A DNA stretch of 35,200 nucleotides from positions 1 to 35,200 of the forward strand of contig CAJUTL010000029.1 in assembly GCA_910589395.1 (NCBI GenBank), written 5' to 3'. The translations under genes and the position numbers were made by a program. Shown here one piece after another: positions 8,382 to 16,216 of this stretch (within the stretch, counting starts at the first letter, position 1; each line of letters starts with the position of its first letter). The notes below the pieces were generated by a model. The model saw only the letters and a list, made by a program, of their open reading frames with translations. It made no database searches and was not told the DNA's origin. Source of the stretch: an uncultured Oscillospiraceae bacterium. Its GTDB lineage: Bacteria > Bacillota_A > Clostridia > Oscillospirales > Acutalibacteraceae.

Positions 8382-8410
8382 ATTATATAACACTTTGCCG
8401 GGGATTACAA
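8382..8410 (-). promoter_or_regulatory. Sigma-A promoter for the EF-G-like gene
   Basis: Read on the minus strand: TTGTAA (8410-8405), 17-base spacer, TATAAT (8387-8382). It lies about 95 bases upstream of the chosen start. Confidence 0.65.
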
Positions 8411-8870
8411 TGGGGAAACAAAGAAAATATATGAATTTTTTCTGTACTATTTTTTGTTTTAGAGCAATTTGCACAAAAACAGAGCTCCGTTTTCTTCTAA
8501 TCGGATAGGGAAAGAGGAAAACCGGATCGAAAAAATGGTAAAGCAGCCTTTTGTAACAGTTTCTTGGCTCCTCCTTATACTTTTTGCGGCTTCCCCTTCG
8601 CCGTTGGCAGAGGGAATGGCAGTAACCCTTGCCTTCCATATTTCATAAGGGGAGGGGAACCATCGGAGGGTGGTGCGCGAACTGTTCTCCACCGAATACC
8701 AGCACCCTTTACTCGCACAAGGGGGAACCTAAGGGCATTAAACTGTAATTTACCACTCTGCAATTTATTGGGTGTTGTTTGCAACACCTTCGCCCTTGCC
8801 CTTCATTGCTAATTGCTCATTACCATGCCTTTTTTCATTGCTCCCCTGATTTTTTTGTTTCTTTTTTGCC
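8411..8870. repeat. Divergent spacer with repeat modules
   Basis: Between the divergent EF-G-like and 8952 genes. About 8411-8560 is AT-rich with no repeat or gene that I recognise. From about 8640 there is a 'AAGGGGAGGGGAACCATCGG' module (an altered relative of the element at 17629), then 'AAACTGTAATTTACC', a hairpin GGTGTTGTTTGCAACACC at 8771-8788, and 'GCCCTTGCCCTTCATTGCTAATTGCTCATTACC'-type tail sequence. No gene is supported. Confidence 0.65.
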
Positions 8871-8877
8871 GCTTTCA

Positions 8878-8886
8878 TGCTAGAAT
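8878..8886 (+). promoter_or_regulatory. Possible extended -10 promoter
   Basis: TGC followed by TAGAAT (8881-8886), about 66 bases before the start of the next gene. The -35 region is poor (TTTCTT at 17 bases, TTGTTT at 20), so this is tentative. Confidence 0.4.
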
Positions 8887-8951
8887 AGAAAACAAAAAAA
8901 GCCGCGCTCTCCCGTGAAAGCGGAAGGACGGAAACCGAAAGGAGCTTTTTT

Positions 8952-9809
8952 ATGACGCAGAAGGAATTTCCCCGCACTCAGGTGGAGAGTGTTTCCCTTT
9001 CCCGTATGCTGATCGGCACCAACTGGCTTTTGGGCTGGAGCCATACCAGCGTTTCCGCCGACGAGAGGATCAAGCGGCGCTATGACAGCGCCGAGGCCTT
9101 TCAGCCTGTGCTGGAGGCTTATCTCCGCCATGGGGTAGATACCATCATGGCTCCCTTCGGGCTCTCCCCGGAGCTTACAAAGGCAGTAAAGGAAACCGAG
9201 CAAAAGGCGGGAAGAGAGATCATCATGGTGGATACCCCCACTCTGAACGTGACGGATTCGGCCGAGGCCAGAAGAGAATCGGAGCGGCTGGTGAGGGAAT
9301 CCGCCCAGCGGGGGGCGAAGCTCTGCCTGATCCACCATTCCGCCGCCGAGCAGCTGGTCAATAAAAACCTGGGGCAGATCACCCGGCTGGACGACTACAC
9401 CAAAATGATCCGGGATGCCGGTATGATCCCCGGCCTTTCCGCCCATATGCCAGAGCTGGTGGTGTATTCCGACCAGAACGGCTACGATGTGCAGACCTAT
9501 ATTCAAATCTTCAACTGCATGGGCTTTTTGATGCAGGTGGAAATTGAAACGGTGGCTTCCATCATTCAAAACGCGAAAAAGCCCGTTATGACCATTAAAT
9601 CCATGGCGGCGGGCCGCTGCTCCCCCTATGTGGGCCTCACCTTCTCCTGGAACGCCATTCGGGAAAAGGACATGGTGACGGTAGGCGCCTTTACGGCCGC
9701 AGAGGCCGAGGAGGATATTGAGATCTCTTTAGCCGCCATCGAGCACCGGTTCCCCAATTTGGAAAAGCGCTCCAGCCCCAACCAGGATCAGGCGGCTTTC
9801 GGGAAATAG
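8952..9809 (+). CDS. Unknown conserved-looking protein, probable TIM barrel
   Basis: A 285-residue soluble protein whose family I cannot name. The start is well supported by GAAAGGAG eight bases upstream. Alternating strand/helix blocks fit a beta/alpha barrel: 'TIMAPFG', 'EIIMVDTPTL', 'KLCLIHHS', 'GMIPGLSAHM', 'LMQVEIETVASII', 'KPVMTIKSMAAGR', 'DMVTVGAF'. Phrases such as 'HHS', 'GLSAHMPE' and 'MTIKSMAAGR' resemble the late strands of barrel enzymes, including aldo/keto-reductase-like proteins, but the catalytic signature of that family is not evident. No signal peptide or membrane segment. It is preceded by a repeat spacer and followed by half of a repeat palindrome before the methyltransferase gene, so it is probably a single-gene unit. 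Function unknown. Confidence 0.75.
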   Translation: MTQKEFPRTQVESVSLSRMLIGTNWLLGWSHTSVSADERIKRRYDSAEAFQPVLEAYLRHGVDTIMAPFGLSPELTKAVKETEQKAGREIIMVDTPTLNVTDSAEARRESERLVRESAQRGAKLCLIHHSAAEQLVNKNLGQITRLDDYTKMIRDAGMIPGLSAHMPELVVYSDQNGYDVQTYIQIFNCMGFLMQVEIETVASIIQNAKKPVMTIKSMAAGRCSPYVGLTFSWNAIREKDMVTVGAFTAAEAEEDIEISLAAIEHRFPNLEKRSSPNQDQAAFGK

Positions 9810-9849
9810 TTGTTAGTTGTTAGAGAAGGGCAAAAAGGCTCTTTCCCGT

Positions 9850-9934
9850 CTGTCATTACTGAGCAAAAAGCGAAGCTAGCTTCGCTTTTTCGGCAAAGCA
9901 AGCTTTGCTGCCGCGAAGAATCTCGACCTTTAAC
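9850..9934. repeat. Half TGTCATT palindrome
   Basis: Only the left arm is present: CTGTCATTACTGAG, then two tandem hairpin cassettes (AAAAAGCGAAGC/GCTTCGCTTTTT and GCAAAGC/GCTTTGC), then GAAGAATCTCGACC. The right arm is missing. Bounded by 'TAGTTGTTAG'-type tails on both sides. Confidence 0.75.
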
Positions 9935-9972
9935 CGTTAGTTGTGTTAGTTGTTTATAAAAAGGAAAAACCT

Positions 9973-11193
9973 ATGAAAACAGAACGAAGCTATCCCGCGG
10001 TGTCAGTTCACCAAAGAGGGGTCCAGCGGGCAAAAGCCGGGCACCCCTGGGTATTTGACAACGAGATCACCGGACAAAAAGGGGCCCCGGAGGACGGCGG
10101 CCTTTGCGACGTGCTTTCCCCGAAGGGGCGGTACCTGGGCACCGGCTTTTATAACAGCCGCTCCAAGATCCGGGTGCGGGTGATCTCTCAAAACGCCAAC
10201 GATGATTTCAGCCCGGATTTTTTCCGCCGCAGGCTGCAATACGCCTGGGAATACCGCAAAACTGTCCTGGGCGGCGAAGTGGGGGCCTGCCGGGTGATTT
10301 TCGGAGAAGCGGACCGCTTTCCCGGCCTGACGGTGGATAAATTCGGGGATATTCTGGTGACCCAGACGCTTTCCCTGGGGATCGAGCGCAGAAAAGACCT
10401 GCTTTTCCCCCTGCTTGCGGAAATTCTGGAGGCGGACGGGGAAACGGTCTCCGGCATTTACGAGCGAAATGATGTGAAGATTCGGGAGCTGGAGGGCCTT
10501 TCCCAAGGGAAGGGCTGGTTTCCTTTGCCCGGAAAGCACCTGCCGGAAAGCACCTCCACGGAGATCACGGAAAACGGCATTCGCTACCTGGTGGATTTTG
10601 AAAACGGCCAGAAAACCGGCTTTTTTCTGGATCAGCGCTATAACCGGGCTGCGGCGGCCAGACTGGCCGCCGGAAAAACCGTGCTGGACTGCTTCACCCA
10701 CACCGGCTCCTTCGGCCTGAACTGCGCGAAGGCCGGGGCAAAGCACGTTCATTCTGTGGATATTTCCGAAACCGCTCTTGCCTGCGCCAGGGAAAACTGC
10801 GCTCGGAACGGCCTTTCCCATCTGGTGGAATACGAAGCCGCCAACGTGTTTGACCTGCTGCCCAATTTGCCTCACGGCGCTTACGATTACATTATTTTGG
10901 ATCCCCCCGCCTTTACGAAATCCGGGAAAACTGTAAACGATGCGGAGCGGGGCTATAAGGAGATCAATTTTCGGGCCATGAAGGCTCTGCCCAGAGGGGG
11001 CTATCTCGCCACCTGCTCCTGCTCTCATTTTATGACGGATCAGCGTTTTCGCAAAATGCTGCAAAGCGCCGCCTCCGACGCGGGGGTGGAGCTGCGGCTC
11101 ATCGAAGCGCGGCAGCAGGGGCCGGATCACCCGGTTCTCTGGAACGTGCCGGAAACTGATTACCTGAAGTTTTACCTGCTTCAGATCGTATAA
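9973..11193 (+). CDS. RlmI-type 23S rRNA (cytosine-C5) methyltransferase
   Basis: SAM-dependent methyltransferase of the RlmI/YccW family, which methylates a cytosine of 23S rRNA. An N-terminal PUA domain (about 1-80, 'AKAGHPWVFDNEI') binds RNA. It is followed by the linker 'VDFENGQKTGFFLDQRYNR' and a class I methyltransferase fold with 'VLDCFTHTGSFGLNCA', motif IV 'DPPAF' (310-314) and the catalytic-cysteine motif 'CSCSHF' (348-353). At 406 residues it matches the family. I place the start at 9973, where AAAAGGAAA precedes ATG; the frame extends upstream to 9943 without a site. It ends 16 bases before the DAHP synthase gene, so the two are probably cotranscribed. The exact rRNA position is inferred from the family. 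Confidence 0.93.
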   Translation: MKTERSYPAVSVHQRGVQRAKAGHPWVFDNEITGQKGAPEDGGLCDVLSPKGRYLGTGFYNSRSKIRVRVISQNANDDFSPDFFRRRLQYAWEYRKTVLGGEVGACRVIFGEADRFPGLTVDKFGDILVTQTLSLGIERRKDLLFPLLAEILEADGETVSGIYERNDVKIRELEGLSQGKGWFPLPGKHLPESTSTEITENGIRYLVDFENGQKTGFFLDQRYNRAAAARLAAGKTVLDCFTHTGSFGLNCAKAGAKHVHSVDISETALACARENCARNGLSHLVEYEAANVFDLLPNLPHGAYDYIILDPPAFTKSGKTVNDAERGYKEINFRAMKALPRGGYLATCSCSHFMTDQRFRKMLQSAASDAGVELRLIEARQQGPDHPVLWNVPETDYLKFYLLQIV

Positions 11194-11209
11194 GAAAGGA
11201 AACAACACC

Positions 11210-12241
11210 ATGTCTATGAAACAAAACCGGGAGCTGCCCCTCCCCGCCGGCCTGAAAGCGGAGTATCCTCTTTCCGACGCTGTCAAGGCCCTGAAGGCCC
11301 AAAGAGACCGGGAGATCCGGGAGGTTTTTGAAGGAAACTCCGATAAATTCCTGGTGCTGATCGGGCCCTGCTCCGCCGACAACCAAGACGCCGTGCTGGA
11401 ATACGTGCACCGCCTGCAAAGGGTCAACGAACAGGTGAAGGAAAAGCTTCTGCTCATTCCCCGGGTATATACCAACAAGCCCCGCACCACCGGAGAGGGG
11501 TATAAGGGCATGCTGCACCAGCCCTCTCCTGACCAGGCTCCGGACATGCTTCAGGGCATTATCGCCATTCGGAAAATGCACATTCGGGTCATGGAGGAAA
11601 CCGGGCTCACCGCCGCCGATGAAATGCTGTACCCGGAAAACCGCAGCTATCTGGACGACGTGCTTTCCTATGAAGCGGTGGGGGCAAGGTCTGTGGAAAA
11701 CCAGCAGCACCGCCTGGTGGCAAGCTCCATGGATATCCCCGTGGGCATGAAAAACCCCACCAGCGGTGACCTTTCGGTGATGCTCAATTCCGTTCAGGCC
11801 GCCCAGGCAAGCCACACCTTTTTGTACCGTGGCTGGGACGTGACCACCTCCGGCAATCCCCTGGCCCACGCCATTCTCCGGGGCGGCGTGGACAAGTACG
11901 GCTCCTGCGTGCCGAACTACCACTATGAGGACCTGGCCCGGCTCTGCGAGCTGTATGAAAAGCGGGAGCTGCAAAACCCCGCCGCCATCATCGACGCCAA
12001 CCACTCCAATTCCAATAAAAAATATAAGGAGCAGCTGCGCATCGTCAGCGAGGTGCTTCACAGCCGGAATTACAACCCCGCCCTGAAAAAGCTCATCAAG
12101 GGCGTCATGATCGAAAGCTACCTCACGGAAGGCAGCCAGCCTATCGACTGCGACCGGGTCTACGGCAAATCCATCACCGATCCCTGCCTGGGCTGGGAAG
12201 ACACGGAAGCCCTGCTCTATTCCATGGCGGAAAGAGCATAA
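11210..12241 (+). CDS. 3-deoxy-7-phosphoheptulonate (DAHP) synthase, class I
   Basis: Joins phosphoenolpyruvate and erythrose 4-phosphate, the first step of the shikimate pathway for aromatic amino acids. The 343 residues are the AroF/AroG/AroH type: G52-P-C-S, 'RVYTNKPRTTGEGYKG' near 84, 'GARSVENQQHR', 'GMKNPTSG', and the metal-binding 'IDANHSNSNKK' near 262. The start has AGAAAGGAAA nine bases upstream. It directly follows the rlmI-type gene. No other shikimate gene is nearby, and no T-box or leader peptide is visible in the 16-base gap, so any transcriptional control would act at the promoter of the upstream gene. Which amino acid inhibits it cannot be told from sequence by eye. Confidence 0.96.
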   Translation: MSMKQNRELPLPAGLKAEYPLSDAVKALKAQRDREIREVFEGNSDKFLVLIGPCSADNQDAVLEYVHRLQRVNEQVKEKLLLIPRVYTNKPRTTGEGYKGMLHQPSPDQAPDMLQGIIAIRKMHIRVMEETGLTAADEMLYPENRSYLDDVLSYEAVGARSVENQQHRLVASSMDIPVGMKNPTSGDLSVMLNSVQAAQASHTFLYRGWDVTTSGNPLAHAILRGGVDKYGSCVPNYHYEDLARLCELYEKRELQNPAAIIDANHSNSNKKYKEQLRIVSEVLHSRNYNPALKKLIKGVMIESYLTEGSQPIDCDRVYGKSITDPCLGWEDTEALLYSMAERA

Positions 12242-12348
12242 ACCGGACAGCGGTTTTAGGGTACACTGCCATAAAGCGGTTCCGACCCGGCCACAGGTGT
12301 AATTAGTAATTGGGCAATGAGGAATTATTTGCGGAAGGAAGCTTAGTT

Positions 12349-13152
12349 ATGTGGTATTTTTCTAATGACAACTCCCCGCCTGTCATTCAGCCGGGTTCCT
12401 GCATTCAAAGTAAATATTCCAATACGGAAATACCTGCCCTGCCCTCCAAGGCTGTAGTGTTCTGTTTGGGAAAGGGCCTGCCCGTATTGGAGGAACGGTT
12501 TTCCACTTGTTTGCTAATGGAAGAGCTGCCGGGCTTTATCACTCATTCCAAAGTGCTGCGGGTTTCCGAACACCCCGATGTGTGCTTTCTTCATGGTGGC
12601 TACGGTAGTCCGCAAATCGCATGTACAATGGAAACCCTGCACGCCCTGGGAGTGACGGAGGCATTTTTGATCGGTCTATGCGGTGGATTTGGTGAAGATA
12701 CCCAAGTAGGAGCCATTTTGCTCCCTGAGAAAATTTGGAGTGAAGAGGGCTGCTCCCGACACTATTATGAAGCGCCTCGCTTTGCTCAGGTGAACAGTCC
12801 CCGGCCTCTGTCGAAGCTGGCGGAATTTTTAGAAAAGAGGGGCTTTTGCGTCCGGTTGAAAAATACTGTCACCACCGACGCTGTGTACCGTCAAACCTAC
12901 TATAAGGAAGCCTTGTGGCGAAAAATGGGCTGTGAGGCAGTAGACATGGAGGCCTCCGCTTTTGTAAGCCTTTGCAATTATTATGGTATGAAAAGCACCG
13001 TGGCACTGATGGTTTCTGATCGCCACCCCCTGCACGAAGGAGATCCTGCCTGGGTTTGGGGCTCAGACAGCTTTCGGGAAACACGGGATGACTTTATCGC
13101 TGCCTGCGTTTCCTTTTCGCTGAAAAATGAAGAGGAGGAAAACCATGGCTGA
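12349..13152 (+). CDS. Nucleoside phosphorylase (PNP/UDP family)
   Basis: Purine/uridine phosphorylase superfamily member of 267 residues; such enzymes split nucleosides with phosphate to give base and (deoxy)ribose 1-phosphate. Evidence: the phosphate/ribose-site region 'FLIGLCGGFGEDTQVGAILLPE', the conserved 'VDMEASAFVSLCNYYG' carrying the ribose-binding Glu, and 'ALMVSDRHP'. Both the AMP-nucleosidase-like and uridine-phosphorylase-like subgroups are possible, so substrate is left open. The start is at 12349 with GGAAGGAAG eleven bases upstream; an in-frame TTG at 12310 lies in repeat-tail sequence and is rejected. It overlaps the next gene by eight bases (ATGGCTGA), indicating translational coupling. 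With the MazG-like protein next door, nucleotide salvage or sanitation is inferred. Confidence 0.87.
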   Translation: MWYFSNDNSPPVIQPGSCIQSKYSNTEIPALPSKAVVFCLGKGLPVLEERFSTCLLMEELPGFITHSKVLRVSEHPDVCFLHGGYGSPQIACTMETLHALGVTEAFLIGLCGGFGEDTQVGAILLPEKIWSEEGCSRHYYEAPRFAQVNSPRPLSKLAEFLEKRGFCVRLKNTVTTDAVYRQTYYKEALWRKMGCEAVDMEASAFVSLCNYYGMKSTVALMVSDRHPLHEGDPAWVWGSDSFRETRDDFIAACVSFSLKNEEEENHG

Positions 13153-13483
13153 ACGGGTTTATAACAAACTGGTGCGGGACAATATTCCCGACCTGATCCG
13201 GGAGAACGGCGAAACGCCTGTGATCCGCACCTTAGACGATGGGGAATACGCCGCCTGTCTGGCGGAAAAGCTCCGGGAAGAGGTGGAGGAATTCCTGGCA
13301 GACAGCAATCTGGACGAGCTCAGCGACATTTTGGAGGTGCTGGAGGCCCTGGCCGGTCTTCATGGCTGGACGGACGGCGAGATCCAAAAGGTACGCCGGG
13401 ACAAGGCCGAGCGCAGAGGGGCCTTCCGGGAACGGGTGTTTCTGGAAAAGGTTTTGGAGGACACGGAAGAAGAACTTTTATGA
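13145..13483 (+). CDS. MazG-like nucleotide pyrophosphohydrolase
   Basis: A 112-residue all-alpha protein of the phosphoribosyl-ATP pyrophosphohydrolase-like/MazG superfamily. The diagnostic helices are 'YNKLVRDNIPDLI' at the N-terminus, 'KLREEVEEFLAD' with the metal-binding EExxE pattern, and 'DELSDILEVLEALA' with the second ExxD-type pattern. It probably cleaves a nucleoside triphosphate to monophosphate and PPi in house-cleaning; being outside a his operon argues against a histidine-biosynthesis role. GAGGAGGAAAACC precedes the ATG at 13145, better than the upstream in-frame ATG at 13127. It overlaps the phosphorylase gene by eight bases, and its stop overlaps the start of the SDR remnant (ATGA), so this was an operon of at least three genes. 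Confidence 0.88.
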   Translation: MAERVYNKLVRDNIPDLIRENGETPVIRTLDDGEYAACLAEKLREEVEEFLADSNLDELSDILEVLEALAGLHGWTDGEIQKVRRDKAERRGAFRERVFLEKVLEDTEEELL

Positions 13484-13551
13484 TATCCATTGACCTTTCC
13501 GGAAAAACAGCCTTGATCCCCGGAGCCACGGGACAGCTAGGAAGCGGCTGA
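13480..13551 (+). pseudogene. Truncated start of a short-chain dehydrogenase (SDR)
   Basis: ATG at 13480 overlaps the MazG-like stop by four bases (ATGA) and opens a 23-residue frame ending at TGA 13551. It reads 'MISIDLSGKTALIPGATGQL' then GSG. This is the N-terminal beta strand and dinucleotide-binding glycine motif of an SDR (family pattern: LxGKxALVTGAxxGxG). The rest of the roughly 250-residue enzyme is missing: repeat-tail sequence 'CAATGAGCAATGAG' begins four bases after the stop. I read it as a deleted third gene of the phosphorylase/MazG operon. A genuine small peptide is less likely. Confidence 0.7.
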
Positions 13552-13919
13552 TACAATGAGCAATGAGAAATTAGGAATGAGCAATATTAAGGTCAAGGGA
13601 AGAATTCGCTAAATTTGGAATTTGGCGGTGAGCCACTCACCTCCCTCCTGTCATTACTGAACAGAAAGCAAGGTGGCCTTGCTTTCTCGGTGAAGAATCT
13701 CGCTCTTTGCCCTTTTCCCCAGAATCAAGATCGAGATTCTTCGTCACTTCGTTCCTCAGAATGACAGGTAGGAAAGTGTGCGTTAAACTATTAATTAACA
13801 ATTTCCTTCCGGTCGGGCCGGAAACTAACCGACCATGCTCGGTGGGGACACGAGTGCCCGCGGCGACTCGCCGCTAAACTATCAGTTACCGTTCGACCTG
13901 CATCCAGAATTCAGTATCG
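13552..13919. repeat. Repeat-mosaic spacer after the SDR remnant
   Basis: No gene. Order: 'CAATGAGCAATGAG' tail; 'CTAAATTTGGAATTTGGCGGTGAGCCACTCACC' tail; TGTCATT palindrome 13648-13767; 'AAACTATTAATTAAC'; and a 'GGTCGGGCCGGAAAC...GCGGCGACTCGCCGCTAAACTATCA' module at about 13811-13887. Confidence 0.75.
13648..13767 (-). repeat. TGTCATT palindrome, copy A
   Basis: 120 bases. Its reverse complement matches 24780-24899 except at two positions by my base-by-base reading. Left arm cassette AGAAAGCAAGG/CCTTGCTTTCT; right arm ACTTCGTTC. The homology continues beyond the element into the adjoining 'AGGTGAGTGGCTCACCGCCAAATTCCAA' tail. Confidence 0.85.
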
Positions 13920-13960
13920 AAAAAACGGCAGCTGCAAAGGTTAAGCTTTTGCAGCTGCCG
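13920..13960 (-). terminator. Intrinsic terminator of the double-GNAT gene
   Basis: CGGCAGCTGCAAA (13926-13938) pairs with TTTGCAGCTGCCG (13948-13960). On the minus strand the stem is followed by TTTTTT, 32 bases after the stop of the GNAT gene. A T run further right (13965-13970) may make it partly bidirectional. Confidence 0.85.
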
Positions 13961-13991
13961 CTGTGTTTTTTGCTCTGCGCCTGAAAACGAT

Positions 13992-14840
13992 TTATCGCCG
14001 GAAGCACAGGTATTCCCCAATATGCCGAAAACCGAGAGGCGCGGCAAGCTGTTTTTCCTGTTCCTCCATAAAATAGCACAGCGCTTTAGCGCCGCTGTTT
14101 TTTCCTTCGTTTAAGCATTTGATGAGCAGATTTCGGAACAGCTCTTCCCGGAAGAGGCCGTTTCGGAAATCCATACCGAAAATTTCCAGCATGAGCGTTC
14201 CATCGGTCCAGTAGACCGCCGCCTCCGCTCTGCCGTTTTCATAGAGAAGGTAGATTTCCCATTGATCCAGCGCTTTGAAAAGTCTGTCGCTGTTCCAGTA
14301 CATCTCTTCCGCGATGGGGTCGTGAAGCTCCCGGAAATCCTGAAAATTTTCCTTTGTCACCCTTCGGAGATCGCCGGTTTCCGGCAAGGGGGCGTATTCC
14401 TCAAAGAACAGTATTTCGTGCTGGCTGCGCTCCAGCAGCTGAAAGCCGTGATCCGCCAGATATTCCACCGCCTCCCGGTTTTCCGCCGGAAAGCCCAGCC
14501 ACACGTCATAGCCGGGATAGTTTTCCTTCCCAAAGGCCAGAAATTCTTCCAGCGCCTGGGCGGTTCCCGTTTCCGTCAGAAAGCTGGAGGAGGAAAAATA
14601 CCGGTCCTCCGGAATACAGTAATATTGGATCCACCCGACAGCTTTTCCCTCCCGTTCAAAAAGGAAAATGCCCTTCTTTTCATTGCCCAGTGCCTCTTGT
14701 GCCTGCCGGATAAAATCCTGCCGTGTCTTTACTCCGTCCGCATAGGTGGGATAGCCGGAATAAGAGGGCTCCAGCGCCAGTCCATAGGCAAAATCAAGAT
14801 ATTTCTCCAGCTCTTTCCGCTTCGTCAGTCTCCGCAGCAT
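13992..14840 (-). CDS. GNAT-type N-acetyltransferase, probably two GNAT folds
   Basis: A 282-residue protein with two acetyltransferase-like halves. The first half (about 1-150) has 'GIFLFEREGKAVGWIQYYCIPEDRYF' and 'GKENYPGYDVWLGFPAENREAVEYLADHGFQLLER'. The second (about 155-282) has 'LLYENGRAEAAVYWTDGTLMLEIFGMDF' and 'LFRNLLIKCLNEGKNSGAKALCYFMEE', ending 'PLGFRHIGEYLCFRR'. The usual RxxGxG/A CoA-binding signature is not obvious in either half, so activity is uncertain. AAAGGAAA eight bases upstream supports the start. It follows the AI-2E-type permease on the same strand after 100 bases that include an 'AGTCTAACAACTAA' repeat tail. Substrate unknown. Confidence 0.75.
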   Translation of the reverse strand: MLRRLTKRKELEKYLDFAYGLALEPSYSGYPTYADGVKTRQDFIRQAQEALGNEKKGIFLFEREGKAVGWIQYYCIPEDRYFSSSSFLTETGTAQALEEFLAFGKENYPGYDVWLGFPAENREAVEYLADHGFQLLERSQHEILFFEEYAPLPETGDLRRVTKENFQDFRELHDPIAEEMYWNSDRLFKALDQWEIYLLYENGRAEAAVYWTDGTLMLEIFGMDFRNGLFREELFRNLLIKCLNEGKNSGAKALCYFMEEQEKQLAAPLGFRHIGEYLCFRR

Positions 14841-14940
14841 AGCGTTTCCTTTCTCTTAGTCTAACAACTAAAAATCTTCTTTGCTCTTCCTTTTTTGCGC
14901 CGAAGACGCCACTACCGTCTAGTCTCCAGCATCTGAACGC

Positions 14941-16188
14941 TTATACATTTTCCAGCTTCTGCTGTTCCATGCTTTCCTCCTCCAGGGCTACCGGCATGGA
15001 AAGCCGGGGATCCAGCGGATCGATCTCTTTTTCCCGCAGCTTTGTATGTACAGAGGAACGCAACAGCCGGTAGATCACCGCTGTGGTGGGCGTGCCGATC
15101 AAAATACCGGGGATTCCCAGCACGCTGCCCCAGAACAGCACGGCAAACAGCGTCCACACCGGGGGCAGGCCAATGGAGGAGCCCACTACCCTGGGGTAGA
15201 TCAGGTTTCCTTCCACCTGCTGTAAGCACAGAAGGAAAATAAGGAAGATCAGGGCGTCGATGGGGTGTACCAGCAGCAGGATCACCACACCGGAGGCACA
15301 GCCGATATAGGCGCCCAAAATGGGGATCAAGGCGCCCAGCGCCACAATGGAGGAAATCAGCAGGGCGTATTCCAGCCCCAGGATGCTCATGCCGATGTAG
15401 CACAGGGAGCCCAGGATCACACACTCCAAAAGCTGGCCCCGGATAAAGGAAAAGAATACCTTGTTCGTTACCGCGCCGATACGGGCGATTTTTTTCGCCA
15501 CCGGGTTCGGCAGGTATGCCAGCAGGGTGGATTTTACACTTCGCAGCAGCTTTTCCTTGCCGAACAGCATGTAAATGGAAAAGATAAAGCCCATAATAAA
15601 AGTGAATACCCCGGAGGCCACGTTTACGGTCACATTTACCAGGGAGGTCACAAAATCCGTGGTCATTTTCGTAACGTTGGAGAACAGAGAGCCCCAGTTA
15701 AAGCTCTTGATAAATTCCTGTACAAAGGTCAGGTCGTTTTTCTGGGCAAAGTCCGTGACCCATTTTACCGCTTCGTTGGTATAGGCGGGTACCGTTTTCT
15801 GTGCGGTTTCCGCCAAAACACTGAGCGACTCGATCAGCCCGGGAATGATAAAGCAGGCAATAAAGAGGATCACCAGCAGCACTACCAGATAGGCCAGCGC
15901 CACCGCCAGGGGCCGTTTTGCCTTTTTCCATGCCCTTGTCTTGCATTTTTCAAAGGGCCTGAAGGCGATATCCTCAAAAAAGTGGACAAACACATTGAGA
16001 ATGTAGGCGATAACGATCCCGCAGAAAACGGGCATTACCGCGTTTAAGAGCATACGGAGCCACCCCACCACCGTATCAAACCGCAAAATTGCCAGAATCA
16101 GTACGGCGGCAAGCAGCATCAGCGCCGCACCAGTGTACAGCGCCCCTTTCTCTTTTCTCAGGTCACTTCTTACGTCCTTCAGCTTCAT
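14941..16188 (-). CDS. AI-2E/YtvI-type membrane permease
   Basis: A 415-residue polytopic protein of the AI-2E transporter (PerM/YtvI) family. Membrane segments are visible at about 17-38, 42-62, 90-115, 190-212 and several from 255 to 365, including the family block 'FSFIRGQLLECVILGSLCYIGMSILGLEYALLIS' and 'LIPILGAYIGC'. The C-terminal tail is charged and rich in Glu/Gln. The family name comes from E. coli TqsA; other members move ions or other solutes, so AI-2 transport should not be assumed. GGAAGGGGAG seven bases upstream supports the start. It lies 28 bases after the zinc-ribbon membrane gene, so the two form an operon with a good promoter at 16728-16700. Confidence 0.88.
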   Translation of the reverse strand: MKLKDVRSDLRKEKGALYTGAALMLLAAVLILAILRFDTVVGWLRMLLNAVMPVFCGIVIAYILNVFVHFFEDIAFRPFEKCKTRAWKKAKRPLAVALAYLVVLLVILFIACFIIPGLIESLSVLAETAQKTVPAYTNEAVKWVTDFAQKNDLTFVQEFIKSFNWGSLFSNVTKMTTDFVTSLVNVTVNVASGVFTFIMGFIFSIYMLFGKEKLLRSVKSTLLAYLPNPVAKKIARIGAVTNKVFFSFIRGQLLECVILGSLCYIGMSILGLEYALLISSIVALGALIPILGAYIGCASGVVILLLVHPIDALIFLIFLLCLQQVEGNLIYPRVVGSSIGLPPVWTLFAVLFWGSVLGIPGILIGTPTTAVIYRLLRSSVHTKLREKEIDPLDPRLSMPVALEEESMEQQKLENV

Positions 16189-16216
16189 AGAACGCTCCCC
16201 TTCCTCTTTTATGTGC

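Noticed and set aside
6319..8382. Long plus-strand frame of 687 codons opposite the EF-G-like gene
   Set aside because: It is antisense to a clear EF-G-like protein, has no recognisable domain, is rich in His/Gly/Gln as expected for the complement of GC-rich codons, and lacks a ribosome binding site.
10003..12061. Long minus-strand frames opposite the RlmI-type and DAHP synthase genes
   Set aside because: Composition is typical of antisense to GC-rich coding sequence; both plus-strand genes are certain.
12310..12348. TTG start for the nucleoside phosphorylase
   Set aside because: The added codons read through repeat tail 'GGGCAATGAGGAATTA'; GGAAGGAAG before ATG 12349 is the better start.
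14941..16188. Quorum-sensing (AI-2) transport role
   Set aside because: The family label comes from one E. coli protein; nothing in the sequence or context (no luxS, no lsr-like genes) supports it here.
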